A stretch of DNA of 64,000 nucleotides from Ctenosaura bakeri (GCA_948474755.1 CAOLHI010002567.1:62001-126000), one strand, 5' to 3'. Positions 48,495 to 59,163 are shown, counted from the stretch's first letter. The notes: a model not told the origin generated them from the sequence alone. Numbers and translations: made by a program.

Positions 48495-48765
48495 GACCCT
48501 ACATACCTTCCAGTATTCCATAGGTGAAAACCAGGACACATGTGGCCAAGATAGCAACAGCTATTATTCAGAAAGAACACATAAGCTGGGAGAGGCTGTG
48601 GCAGTTTCCCTTTGTTTGAGGCTGTTGGAAAGGGTGAAACTCTACCCCCTCACCTCCTGTCCCCCTACTTTTGCACTTTGAACAGCTTGCAGCAATTGAA
48701 GAACGTGAGCACAGAGAGGGAAGTGGGAGAAGGAGAGAGAAACTAGAGCATTTTAGAGGCAACTA
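48495..48765 (-). repeat. Unnamed dispersed repeat, minus-strand copy
   Basis: In reverse complement it reads tttctctctccttctcccac, cttcaattgctgcaagctg, ttcaaagtgcaaaagta and ggccacatgtgtcctggttt, ending ggaatactggaaggtatg. The order is the same as in the copies at 14.6-15.2 and 23.3-23.7 kb. Confidence 0.55.
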
Positions 48766-48915
48766 AAAAAGTAACATGGCAGAGCATTGTTGACTTCAGA
48801 TAGTGATCCATGAAAACATTCCTGTTTTAAAATAACAATAATAAATGACAATATTACAGTGTTAATGAAAAACCAAGTCCCAGCTTATAGCACAAAAGAG
48901 ATTCTTTTAACTAAG

Positions 48916-49544
48916 GGCCTTTCCGTACTACACTCCTATAGTGCTATTATTCTACTTTCAACCTCCTGTGGAATTCTGGGGTTTGTAGTTTACTGAGGCC
49001 AAAGAGCTCTCTGGCTGAGAATTCTAAACACCCCTCCCTAAACTGCAAACCCCAGAGCCCTTTTCGGATCTTACCTTCTCCCGCAACGGGGGAGGCCGTC
49101 TCGCGCGAGAAGCCTCTTTCGCGACACTGCTGCTTCCCCCTCCTTCCTTCCGCAGGGCGCTTCATGATGACGTAACTGTCGCACAAGCGCCCCGCCCCTT
49201 CCTTCCGCAGGGCACTGTGGGAGCTGTAGGCTCTGCGGGGAAAGGAAGCGCTTCACAGCCAGCTCACTGACGCACCGCACGGAGATAAGTGCGCGAGTGC
49301 AGCATGAGCATTGCGCGAGCGCGGTCTATTTTCGGCTTCAAGCCGAAAATCAAAAAATACACCCCCGCCCCGCTCCAGCCTCATAAGCGCCGTGCAAGTG
49401 GGAGTGCGTCGTGCACAGCGGCGCTCCCATTTGCGCGGTGCTCAAGCGGTGCTCGCGCAAAAAAAAAGTGCGAAAAGGGCCCAGGATTCCATGGGATGTT
49501 GAAAGTGGAATCATAACACTATAACAGTGTAGTGCAGAAGGGCC
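48916..49544. mobile_element. Palindromic MITE interrupted by a GC-rich element
   Basis: The left arm (gcctttccgtactacactcc, ttctactttcaacctcctgt) and the right arm (ggatgttgaaagtggaatca, gtgtagtgcagaagg) match the intact MITE at 34930-35082. The 421-bp element at 49058-49478 sits between. Flanks share ctaag/ctaaa only, so the target duplication is uncertain. Confidence 0.72.
49058..49478. mobile_element. 421-bp CpG-rich TIR element, copy 5 (nested)
   Basis: It starts cccttttcggatcttacctt and ends agtgcgaaaagg, so the ends are inverted repeats. The flanks ccccagag and gcccagga align with the MITE target ccccagga with two and one changes. It shares the hairpin attttcggcttcaagccgaaaat region (49328-49350) with copy 3. 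It is dense in CpG and CGCG (49080-49120, 49290-49325, 49400-49460), unlike the other copies. No promoter or gene is assigned, although the region would score as a small CpG island. Confidence 0.7.
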
Positions 49545-50882
49545 CTAAAGATAATCTGAGAAAGGTAATTAGAAACAGCGGTGAATTAAACCATATTTTA
49601 AGGTGACATTCATATGAAGAAATTTACATATCTTTGTTACTTCAGAAATATTTTAACATCCATGGCCTGTAGGAATGTCAGATGATTTTTTTAAAAAAAT
49701 AAAAATATCCAATACTTGCTTGACAACTCTGAACCATGGATCCTTCCTAGTTTGCAATATAAGAAATAACTGTTCTTCCTAATTTAGCACTATGGGACAT
49801 CTACTTACTATCTTATTTGTCTGTTTAAGATTGCATCCTGTCCTTAATAATGTATGATAGATGGAAGATATTCAGGGAACAAAGCCCAGTCATTATCAAA
49901 CCGGACCTCTCCCTACCCTAGTGTGGAATTGCTGCTTGAATGCAAAGAGGAAGTTCAAGGATCCAAGGGGGAAAAGACAGTGCCTTTTCCTTGCCAGATG
50001 GTTGTGATCCAGGCAATGTCCTGTACTCCCAAGGAATGTCCCCAGAGAGCTGTAGTGTGCACTTTGGCATCCAGTCTACGATGTCCTTGCTACCATTCAT
50101 GTACAGCTGGTGTCAAGTCAATGGAGCTGAGAGGACTTTTTTAAAAAAAAGAAAATCTCACTCACAATTAACGAGTGGCAAACTTCCAGTGAGACCGTGG
50201 AGAATATTTTCAGCAATAAAAAGATAAATGGTTGGAAGATGTACTAGGATCACAGAAGCATTATGTACAACAATGCTTAGATGTTTTTAAGATATAAAGG
50301 TATAGCAATAACCTGTGGTCCAAGCAGGGGAGGTTGTCTCACCCCTGCCAGTGTGGGAAGAGGTCTGCATGCGTGACTGGTACACAGGCATATGAGCAAC
50401 CATTAATAGCAGAACCAGCCTGGGCACTGGGACTGTTTTTTTTTCCTTCTCCTTGTAATACTGATGCTGCCTTCTTCCCAGACATTTGCTTTATGCTACC
50501 TGTCTCCCATTGCCTCCCAGTTTCTCACCCCACACTGTCAATAACTTCCCACTCTGTTATGCAAAGGTTTTCGGGGCTTGGAGAAGAACATTTGAGAATG
50601 CAGGCCATCCAACAAAGCTCTAGGCTTAGTTTTGTTTAATCTTTTTACCTTAATTCCATATTGCTATACTTGGTTTCTTTACAGAAAGGGTCATTTGAGA
50701 AATATCCATATTATGTCCTGTATTTTTTATCCCTTTGTTTTACATCTTGCAGCATTTTATGATGAAGCTGTGGAGTCTGTTGAGTTATGGAATGCCTTGT
50801 CTCAACTGAATTAACTTCTGACTCTGTGCTAATAACAGTCTTTTTCTTATTTCCTACCCCTCTCACTCCATCTACTCCTCAG

Positions 50883-51060
50883 TTACCCTTTTCCCATGAT
50901 GTTCAGCAGCTGCAGCAAGAAAGACCTGGAAAACAGTTTGGAAAAAGGAGTGGGGATGTGTCTTTTCAATCTGCCAGAGGTTAAGGAATCATTTGGTGGC
51001 CCAAAGTGTGGGAACGGCTACGTAGAAGAAGGAGAGGAATGTGACTGTGGCGAACCCGAG
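50883..51060 (+). CDS. ADAM12: ADAM12 exon: end of metalloprotease, start of disintegrin domain
   Basis: This 178-nt exon begins with the last base of the split Gly codon and adds 59 codons. They read YPFPMMFSSCSKKDLENSLE, then KGVGMCLFNLPEVKESFGG (end of the catalytic domain), then KCGNGYVEEGEECDCGEPE (first cysteines of the disintegrin domain). The FSSCS-KDLE and LFNLPEV wording separates ADAM12 from ADAM19 and ADAM33. By human numbering it spans about residues 386-444. The acceptor is ctcctcag (50882); the donor is gtagga (51061), phase 0. The next exon, continuing the disintegrin cysteines, was not found before 64000. Confidence 0.97.
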
Positions 51061-52154
51061 GTAGGATTGTCACCATTGCTTGAAGTGGGGACTGGAAATT
51101 CAGTTTAGATTAGAACAGGAAGTCATGTTGTTACTCAAAGCTCCTCAGTCACAGAATTCTTTGAAAATTTGTCTTAATGTTAAACAATTATACTGTTTTT
51201 TCTAAAAAAAATCTGCAGGCTTTAATGATTCACTGTTTGTCTCATTCTGCTGGCTGGAGTGGCTATCTCAACTATGTCTGTATCATTCTAAGAGTACTAC
51301 TATGAGATTGCTAAGGATATAGAAGAAATGTAACTTCTTGGTCTGGCCAAGGACTTGAATAGCAGCTGCCCTTCTCTTTTGACCATTGCCATTGCTGTTC
51401 TCCTCAAAATCCCCAAAGCACTGTCACTGTGCAGTTGTACCTGAGAAAAGACCAAGGTGGGATGAGAGGCAGGCCCTGTGCCTCCCACTTTTGGAAGGAG
51501 AGTGAGAGAGAGTGGAGCATGGTGCCAAGCTGATTGCTTTGGCTGCCTGCTATCTATTTAGTTATGAGTCCTGTAGAACTTTTTTTTGGCCAGGATTGCA
51601 AGGTAGCTGTCCTCTTTCAAAAACTGCCAGCTTTGACTATAGTCACTAGAAATCTTTCCTCTATTTCTTGAGGACAATTTTGTTTAGGGACTGCTCTCTA
51701 TTCTGTAGGAAGCAGGGATGGGGAATATTTTTGGCTATTCTCTTGCTGTTTGAGGATGCAGTCTGCCTTCTCTTCTCTCCACTTTCTGTGTACACCAATA
51801 GTACTTTGCATCCCAGCTGTCTGCTACCCCTTTTTCTCCCTGCACTCTTCCTCATCTCTAACTTACTGTTCCTTCTATTTACATCCCACAGGCTGCTAAT
51901 TTTTCTTCCTCTGTGCTCCTTCATCTCTTAATTCTTTCTTAATGTTTCATAGCAGTCTCTATATGCCCATCTTTTCCTCTTTGTACCTCATCTCTCATCT
52001 TAGAGCACTTTCCCTCTCTCACCTATCCTCTTGTGCCTATTGTACCACATCTCTCTTTCTATTTCATCTCTCAGCTTTGTAACCACTCTCATTTCCTGTT
52101 TTCACATCCCATTGTGCTCTCACTTTTTTTACATGATAATTTAACCTTTCTCTT

Positions 52155-52190
52155 CACACACACACACACACACACACGCACACATACACA
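52155..52190. repeat. (CA)n microsatellite
   Basis: About 16 CA units, with one CG and one TA interruption. Confidence 0.92.
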
Positions 52191-52278
52191 CCCATGCCAG
52201 CTTTGGTAAAGGGAAAGGACACTATTTAATCCTTTACCTCAGACTATAAAATGTCTCAGAACAAACTGTTACCCTGTA

Positions 52279-53233
52279 TGTTGGGGATCCTGGGAAGGAC
52301 ACCCAAATAACCAAACAACAACACAAGATGGGGGAAATTAGACTCGAGCACTCTCTTAAGCTAACGAGAGGCAGGGTAACTTTAGCTGGGATCTTTTACC
52401 CTATGTCTACAGCGTCAGGTCAGAGAGCGGTTAGACAAGTTCTAAAGCAACAAATAATATTTTATTGAAGACAAACAACACGAAAGACACGGCATACACT
52501 AACTAACTGAGAAATAGAAATGGAGAGTTTCGGGGGAATGGGTAATACGACACCTTTTCTCGTAGTCCTGGAGAGAAGTGGAGGTTGCAGGGAGGAAAAC
52601 TCAGCGCGGCTCGCTGAGGGGGCGACTCACTGGACAAACCGACAGCAAGGCAGGATAGCAGTCTGGAGTGTTCCAAGAAGGGAGGCAGGCTCAGTTATTG
52701 GGAACTGAGGGGAAAACTTCACCGGACAGAGCGGCAGCAAGGCTAGATGGAAGTCCAGGGTGATCTGAGGAAGGCTCGGAATTGGGGACCTTTTATAGGG
52801 TGGAGTTTACCTGCAGGCCATGCCATGCTCGGTGAAAACAAAGGGAATTTGTTGCTGGACAAAGGCATTGGAAAAGGTCAGGTTTTGCATGATGAGCTGA
52901 GCGCTGGATGACAATAGTATGGCCAGTATGCAAATAGCCCAACATAAAGGAATGGCTCAGCACTCGGCCGGGCGTCTTTGTAAAGTCGCACTGAGCAAGG
53001 CCGGTTTGCAAGAAGGAGTGGTCCCTCAAGTGATGGAGAGGCATTACGTTGCCTGCCTAAATGAGGTTCGGAATGTACAACCATTAATGGCTGTGCCTAT
53101 TACGTGCTTGTCTGGTGGCCCTTGCAAACATGTGGAGTAGGGTAGCAGAGAAAGGTCACGTAGAGGCCAAATTATTTGATATCAAGAAATATCTAGTGCT
53201 CTCACCAGGAATATCATAACCATGGTAACAAAA
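52279..53233 (-). mobile_element. Solo LTR-like unit, minus strand
   Basis: The unit is bordered by 6-bp copies of cctgta (52273-52278 and 53234-53239). On the minus strand it has a TATA box TATAAAAGG-type (52791-52797), about 330 bases later an AATAAA signal (52461-52466), and ends ggatccccaaca. This fits U3, R and U5 of one LTR. The far end reads ttttgttaccatgg rather than beginning TG directly, so the 5' border is uncertain by a few bases. No gag, pol or env sequence adjoins it. The family (Gypsy or endogenous retrovirus) is not determined. Confidence 0.65.
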
Positions 53234-53550
53234 CCTGTAGGGAGAGAATTCCTCCAGAAAGAGGACACAGTCAAGAAGACCCTACTGTGTCCTCTTTCAA
53301 TTTTACATCATTCATAGAAGTGATTCCCTTGACAATCTTAAATGTGAAGGCTCAAAAATTTGGTGGACCTTTGTGGTTAGGCATGTTTCCTGAGAAAGTC
53401 TGTGCTGAAGCTGCACAATGAAGGAACTGAAAAGAGGATAACCATTATGTCAGTATTCCCTTTTCATTTCCTTTGTTTGCCCAAGGCTAGCCTGCTTTCC
53501 AAAATTCACTGTCCTCTGACTTAATTTTTTAAAATGTAGATCTGCTAGCA

Positions 53551-53931
53551 CTACAGAAAAACATCTGATAAGATACCCTTCCTTTGTTTAAATGCTGCCG
53601 TCCATTGTTGATACTGATTTTCTCCCAGATAATCAGAACTAAATATATCTAAGAATGATGGATTTGTCTTCTCCAGTAAATATAGCACTGCATACAAAAT
53701 AGACTGAGATGCATAAAAATGGAAAGACTTTTCTCTAGATTTTTCATACAGTTCATTGAATTGATCCAAGTCATAAAGATTTCCTGACAGTTCAGTCATT
53801 CTTCTAGGCAGCAAAATTGAAGAAGCAGGTTTATCTGCTTGTTTAAAACCCAACAGAGTGTTTGTCATGGGCAAACTCATTCTAACCCTTGTATTTTTCT
53901 CGTTTTCACACCTAAAGGTTGCTAATACCTT
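53551..53931 (-). CDS. Unidentified 126-codon frame, possible terminal exon of a nested antisense gene
   Basis: On the minus strand an acceptor-like site (tgcttttcactttag, ending at 53932) opens directly into 126 sense codons. They start KVLATFRCENEKNTRVR, continue through MSLPMTNTLLGFKQADK and SILLPRRMTELSGNLYDLDQ, and end AAFKQRKGILSDVFL before a TAG at 53551-53553. If translation began inside, the Met codon at 53880 would give 109 residues. The composition is protein-like (Glu, Asp, Lys, Tyr, Phe; a helical stretch FHFYASQSILYAVLYLLEK), it has no low complexity, and it lies between repeats rather than in one. I do not recognise the family. There is no AATAAA close after the stop and no poly(A) tract. 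It may be a last exon, a retrocopy fragment or a recent pseudogene. Confidence 0.42.
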   Translation of the reverse strand, partial: KVLATFRCENEKNTRVRMSLPMTNTLLGFKQADKPASSILLPRRMTELSGNLYDLDQFNELYEKSREKSFHFYASQSILYAVLYLLEKTNPSFLDIFSSDYLGENQYQQWTAAFKQRKGILSDVFL

Positions 53932-55039
53932 CTAAAGTGAAAAGCACTTAATATTGCCATGAAGCAGTTTGACCTGTGGCTTCTTCCTTTGTTTTGTTAA
54001 ATGCTTTGGAAAATTGCAACTCAAGTGTGATTGATTTTAGTCCCAATCTTCTACTGTAATCTGTGGTACCAGCAAATCCATTACATTAGTTAATGTTACA
54101 TTAGCTAAGTAATTTAGACTAGGACCCACATGTCAATACCACTCTAATCCTTGAAGGCATCAAGTTGTTCTATGTGCAATTCTTTGTGAGGGTTGCATGC
54201 AAAAGCCATTTAATAAAAATTATTGGAATAAGTTGGTGCGGCTTTCAAAAAAAAACAGCTTTTTAAAAATTTAATGTGTGACTCAGGGACTTCACACATT
54301 AAATTTTTAAAAAGTTGTTTGGGCTCACCCCTCTCCAGGTCACCCTTGGGGAAAAACTTTACTCACAGAATAAAAGATGAAGAAATTGGTGGCTGCCGAT
54401 TCTGAAGTGTTCAGATAATTTAAAAAGAAATAGGAGGAAACAGGGAAAAGCTGTCCTTCTTGTGAACATCTGGCAGGCCATAGTTATAAAGAAAATGCTA
54501 GACTAGATGGAGTTTGTTATGTAGACTTAGTTCAGCATTTATACATCAGTATAGAAACTGTATAGCTGAGAAGAAGATAAAATGAGGGCTTTGTCTCCGA
54601 CCCCAAATAAGAATTCTGTCCCTAACCCTAGATGAATGTTTTCCTTCAGTAGCCAAATTTCTAGCATTGTGTAGAGTAAGACATTTAAAATGATTCACAT
54701 GTAGAACATTTACATTTGCTGTGTTCACGTTGCCTTGGTAAATCTGCCTGCCCTTTTTCTTTGGATTCCTAAACTGTGTTTCTAAGTGGTAAGCTGAAGT
54801 TTTAAGTTGCTGCATACAATGCTAGAAATTTGTGGAGTGAAAGAAAATTTTGTGGGTGAGGAAGAAAGTCTATGTGGAGAGGAGCACCCTGATCCATAGC
54901 TATATCCCTGCCATTGTTTCATAGTATGGTTGAAAGCAATATCTGAATTCATGAGGTGCTCTCTGTTTATAATTAATGGGTGTAAAACTGCAGCAAAACA
55001 GATTTTGGCTGTTTTAGGAGAAAGAATTGTTCAACATTG

Positions 55040-55300
55040 AAGCAGGCTGCCTTGAGAAGTAGTTTCTGGCCCTCAAAAGCTTATACCAAAATAAATTGGT
55101 TAGTTACTACCAGAGTACTTTTCCTTTCTCTTAACAGAATAGTTTAGCTGTTTCTTCCAGAACTGAAAAGAGGTGAGCTCTCCTTCACTGGAAGTAGTTG
55201 AAGGGGGTGGACAACCATGATTTACTTGTAAAACTCTTGCATAGAACAAGGGTTGGACCAAATGAACAAATACGTTTCAACTCTAACATTCCTAGATTTC
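55040..55300 (+). mobile_element. LINE 3' end fragment (CR1-like), interrupted
   Basis: It has gaagcaggctgccttgagaa, then after about 105 foreign bases (55064-55167) gtgagctctccttcactgga, caagggttggaccaaatgaa and tttcaactctaacattccta. This is the order of blocks at the 3' end of CR1-like LINEs. The inserted piece contains aaaagcttataccaaaataa and was not named. Confidence 0.6.
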
Positions 55301-55609
55301 CACATTGTCTCTGTCATATTTTGAGTTTTTTTCCCTCATCTAGCTCCCTCTACGTGGTTAGTCTGTTCCCACGTATCTTGGGATGAGTCCATCTTATCTT
55401 GGTTTGTTTATATCTCTGCAAATGAGGTTGCTAAGAGTGCATTACTTGTTTGTTTCATGGGAAATCCTGAACTGCATGTTATCACAGTTCAACATTATGG
55501 CTGATGTGAGTTACTCTATCTTCCACTAGCAAAAGGACAGGGGGCGATGGAGATGGTTCACCCCGGCAGCAAATTTTGGGGTGCTGTGGCTCCTTGTTTG
55601 CCCTCCTCC

Positions 55610-55825
55610 ATGTGCTGTAGCCCTGCCCCTGTACGCCATAGCCCTGCCCCATCTGTCATAGCCCTGCCCTGTCTGTCATCGCCCTGCCCCACATACTGTA
55701 ACTCCGCCCCATACACTGTAGCCCCGCCCCATGTGCTGTCACCCCATCCCATCTGCCATAGCCCTACTCCATACAGTGTAGCCCTGCCTCCACATGCTGT
55801 AGCTCTGCCCCTCTGCCTGCCATGC
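55610..55825. repeat. 21-bp GC-rich minisatellite
   Basis: There are about ten degenerate units of the form gccatagccctgccccatct, with variants tgtagccctgcccc and tgtaactccgcccc. The repeated CCGCCC/CCTGCCCC cores resemble Sp1-type GC boxes, but there is no nearby gene start. The minus-strand Gly/Gln/Arg-rich frame is an artefact. Confidence 0.85.
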
Positions 55826-56371
55826 ACTCCAAGCTCTGCTATGGCTACCTTCTCAGTCCAAAGATAAATATGTTCAATCAGATGCAGCTGGATGTCGAGC
55901 TATATACTCCTAATAAGCATTGCAATCTTTTAAGTAGAATTAAATAGACTTAAGGGGCCTCTTGTCACACAAAAGTCCTACTTAATATTAGTAGCAAAGC
56001 TCTGTTGTCTTATCAACAGAAAAAGTACTTTTAGCTAGACTAAAGGTTAACAACCTAGTCAGAAGCTTTTCCATCACTGCCTTATTTTGATGGAGAGAGT
56101 TCTTCCAAAATAGACTTCACTGCACAATTGGAAGCAATCATATTAACCAACAGATATGCCCAGAACATTGTTTCCTGCATTGAAAAATGGCTGCCCTTGG
56201 CCTGTCTCCATGTGAGGATATTCTCAGTAGCCACCTTCATGTGGGGAAAATGATCTTGATTTTGAGAGACAGTGTCATCAAAGTATCTCATCAGGCATTT
56301 ACTTGGAAAACAGTATTCCTTAATCTAAAGTTCAGCCAGATAAGTATCAGACCTGGGACCTATTAGTTGAC

Positions 56372-56460
56372 TATTTATTTCATTGTATTTCTAAGCCGCC
56401 TTTCTCCCAAAATTGGGACCCAAGACTGCTAGTGTGTGTGTGTGTGCGTGCACGTGCGCA
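56372..56460 (+). repeat. Short dispersed repeat followed by (TG)n
   Basis: It has tatttcattgtatttctaag, ccgcctttctcccaaaattg and ggacccaagactgct, like the copy at 30.5 kb. A TG microsatellite follows at 56432-56447, with cgtgcacgtgcgc after it. Confidence 0.5.
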
Positions 56461-56501
56461 CATGCTTTAATAAAGGCAAACATGTAGCAACACACATCCT
56501 T

Positions 56502-56955
56502 TTGTTATCGTTATGTGCCATCAAGTTGGCTTCAATTTATGGCAAGAACTAAACATTAGGAAGAACTTCCTTACTGCAAGAAATGTTTCACTGAAAAATA
56601 GACTGCCTTGGGAGGAGGAAAAGTTCTTCTTCTTTGGAAGTGTTCAAACAAGAGTTGAATAGGCATCTTTCAGGGGTGCTTACTTGTGTATTCCTGCATT
56701 ATGAGGATTGGAACAGATAGCCTTTGTGCTCTGTCCACGTTGTAAGATTCTATGATCCTATGACCAAGACATCCTGTGATAAACAGCCCTGCTCAGATCT
56801 TGCAAATTCAGAATATGGCTTCCTTGATTGAATCAATCCATCTGTAATGAATTCTTCCTCTTTTCTTACTACCTTCAGTTTTGCTGAGCACTATTATCTT
56901 TTCCAGCAGTCACGTTGTCTTGTAATGTGTCCAAAGTATGATAGCTATTTACTCA
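56502..56955 (+). repeat. Dispersed repeat (caagttggcttcaa family) interrupted by a LINE end
   Basis: The left part is tgttatcgttatgtgccatc and aagttggcttcaatttatgg. After the LINE piece the right part continues with cagccctgctcagatcttgc, ttccttgattgaatcaatcc and gtccaaagtatgatagc. The uninterrupted order is seen at 16513-16640. Confidence 0.6.
56549..56763 (+). mobile_element. CR1-like LINE 3' end, nested
   Basis: It has cattaggaagaacttcctta, agactgccttgggaggagg, ttcttctttggaagtgttca, gcattatgaggattggaaca, and the terminal octamer-type repeat gattctatgatcctatga. The octamer end is typical of CR1 elements, which are usually 5'-truncated as here. Confidence 0.78.
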
Positions 56956-57790
56956 TTTTGAAACACACATCTCACAAATTACAAAGCAGTGCAGATTTAA
57001 TAGCATAGAACTTTCCAGCACAATAATCTTCATCTGAACTAAATTAGAGGGAGATTGAAAGGGAACTGTCTTCTCTAGTAATTCCAGGAGAAATTAGAAG
57101 GTTAGCAAATCAAAGATACAACTTTATTGAAAGAAATGCAATTCCTTTTCAGGTTGCAGAAATTCAACTTGCAATGCACTACGTCCAAGGATGTGGTATC
57201 CAATTATGTCATTCTGTTTGCACAAAGTTTCTAATATCTTCAGAAAAATCCATTTACATCCTTATTCAAGTGTCAGATTCAATAGTTTGCACTGTTGGAT
57301 GTAGCGCAATTATATAAGCCATTGAGTGACTTATTTCACAAGTTCTTATACTCATTTGCTTCTGCTAGTTGGGTTGTTAGTACTAGCAGCTTACAACCAT
57401 TAGCAAAAACTACCACTTCTTTTTTTTCCCCTGCTAACATTATGTTGGTCCCAGCTCAGACAAACCAGTAGTTTAATCATCATCTATAAGACAAGTTTTG
57501 TGATGTAATGGTACTGTATATCAAATGGAGACTTATTTTCCTTGACTAAGAAGTGCATAAATGACAGTGATGTTCTTGTTGGCCTGTGTTCTTCCATAAA
57601 GCTGTAAGACATTGTTAGCTTATTCAAATATGGGCATCAGAAGTAAGGCTGTGTGGCTATTTTTGTGGAACTTTTTCTCTGGTGGTCCATTATATGCTTG
57701 CCTGAAGCATACTCATTGAACCAGACTTCTTCCTTTAGATGAAGTCAGCAAAAAAATAATTTAAAATAAAAATAGAACAGAACAGAAGAA

Positions 57791-57822
57791 TAGAGTAGAG
57801 TAGAGTAGAGTAGAGTAGAATA
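57791..57822. repeat. (TAGAG)n microsatellite
   Basis: About six pentamer units of tagag. Confidence 0.93.
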
Positions 57823-57980
57823 GTTGTTTTAACATTTGGAAAGTGCTTATTCTCTTGCTCCTGGCCAGAAAATAGATTTGCCAATTAATTCACATTTTCT
57901 CATTTATGTGTCTCATAAACTTGCAGCGTTCCTAGTGGTTTATTTGATTATTTTCTACATTAGATTTTTGGAAGGCAACA

Positions 57981-58009
57981 ATATTTTATTTTATTTTATT
58001 TTATTTTAC
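57981..58009. repeat. (TTTTA)n microsatellite
   Basis: Five to six ttta/ttttatt units followed by a G7 run (58012-58018). Confidence 0.9.
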
Positions 58010-59163
58010 TGGGGGGGCATCTCTGCTTTTTGTTTGCTTTTCTTAAAAAACAAAGCTTCACAAAACAGTTCAGTGTTGACTTTTTCTTCCTCCTACTGTT
58101 GACTTTCTCTTCCTCTGGAGTCAGTAGTATAATCAGTTACCCATAGCTGCTTCTTTAAGAGCCCTTTAAAGGGTAATAAAGGAGTAATAACTTGTGAACA
58201 TCCTTCTGACCTAGTTACTTTCCTCTGTGTGTCCATGTCAGTACAGGTAGTCTCCTATTTGTTAAGGCAGACAAAGTTAACAGTGCTGAGTAGCAGCTTT
58301 ATTTGTTGCTATTTGGTGTAACTGTTTTTGGGTGCCACCAATTTAACTTCCCATTCTGCCTTTAACCTCAGAAACAAATCCAGTATTTCCTAAGAGCTCT
58401 CATTGACTCAGTCTCCAGACCGTACAATCTTTATAATATTCTGTGTGGTGGAAGGCATATGATTAACTTGAACAATATGAGTCCTGAATATATTCATTAG
58501 CAGCAAAACTGGTGATCATTTTGGTTCCAAATGCATCATTTCTCTCAATACCAGAAAATAAAGCCAGACATCTGTAAAGGCACACAAAAAACAGCATAAG
58601 CCAGGTCCTCAGGCCATCCCATTGAAATAATTGCACATAGATGGTGGATACAGCCATTGCATTTACTCTGAAGCTTCAGGTCCTAGATACTGTTGTAAGA
58701 CAGACAGCGTCCATTAACAAAAGTCACAGAATCAAAGAACAAATGGGCCATTAAATTCTTCTGTTCCAGCCATTTTGTGTCTTTCATCTCTGTATAATGT
58801 TTATCCAGATTTTCCTTTACATTGCCAAGCAAATGTAATGTACATCTTTTCCACTTCCAGTAGAAAGATTTTCAGCGATAGCTATTTGTGTTAAGGTCCA
58901 TATCCCCACCTAGTGCCCTCTGCATTGTTTAAACTAGAGATGAGAGAGAATTCCACCACCAGAATCAATCCAGAGCCAAGACTTTTGACCAATATTTAAA
59001 AAAAGGAAAAATGCCCAGAACTAATTGAGTGCATGTGGCTTTTCAATGGATTCTGGAAGAACTAGAAATTCAGGAAGGGCTCTGTGATAATGGGGCTTCC
59101 CATTATCTAGACTTAGCTAAAGGGGGAAACTTCCCTCTTCAGGTAAACCAAGGGTTAATGAGG

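Larger units (their letters stand above)
14298..50882 (+). other. ADAM12: ADAM12 intron (36.6 kb, phase 2)
   Basis: It runs from donor gtaagt (14298) to acceptor ctactcctcag ending at 50882. It contains most of the mobile elements listed below. Stretches where I see nothing assignable include 17.3-19.6, 19.7-21.4, 22.2-23.3, 26.6-27.2, 30.6-31.7, 32.0-33.5, 35.1-36.8, 38.4-40.8, 40.9-42.0, 43.6-45.0, 45.2-47.2 and 49.6-50.8 kb. The very long intron agrees with ADAM12 being a large gene in other vertebrates. Confidence 0.85.

Noticed and set aside
52279..53233. A full endogenous retrovirus
   Set aside because: Only one LTR-like unit is present; no second LTR, primer-binding site or gag/pol/env sequence adjoins it.
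55558..55827. An 89-residue Gly/Gln/Arg-rich minus-strand frame
   Set aside because: It is the translation of the 21-bp minisatellite, whose unit length is a multiple of three.
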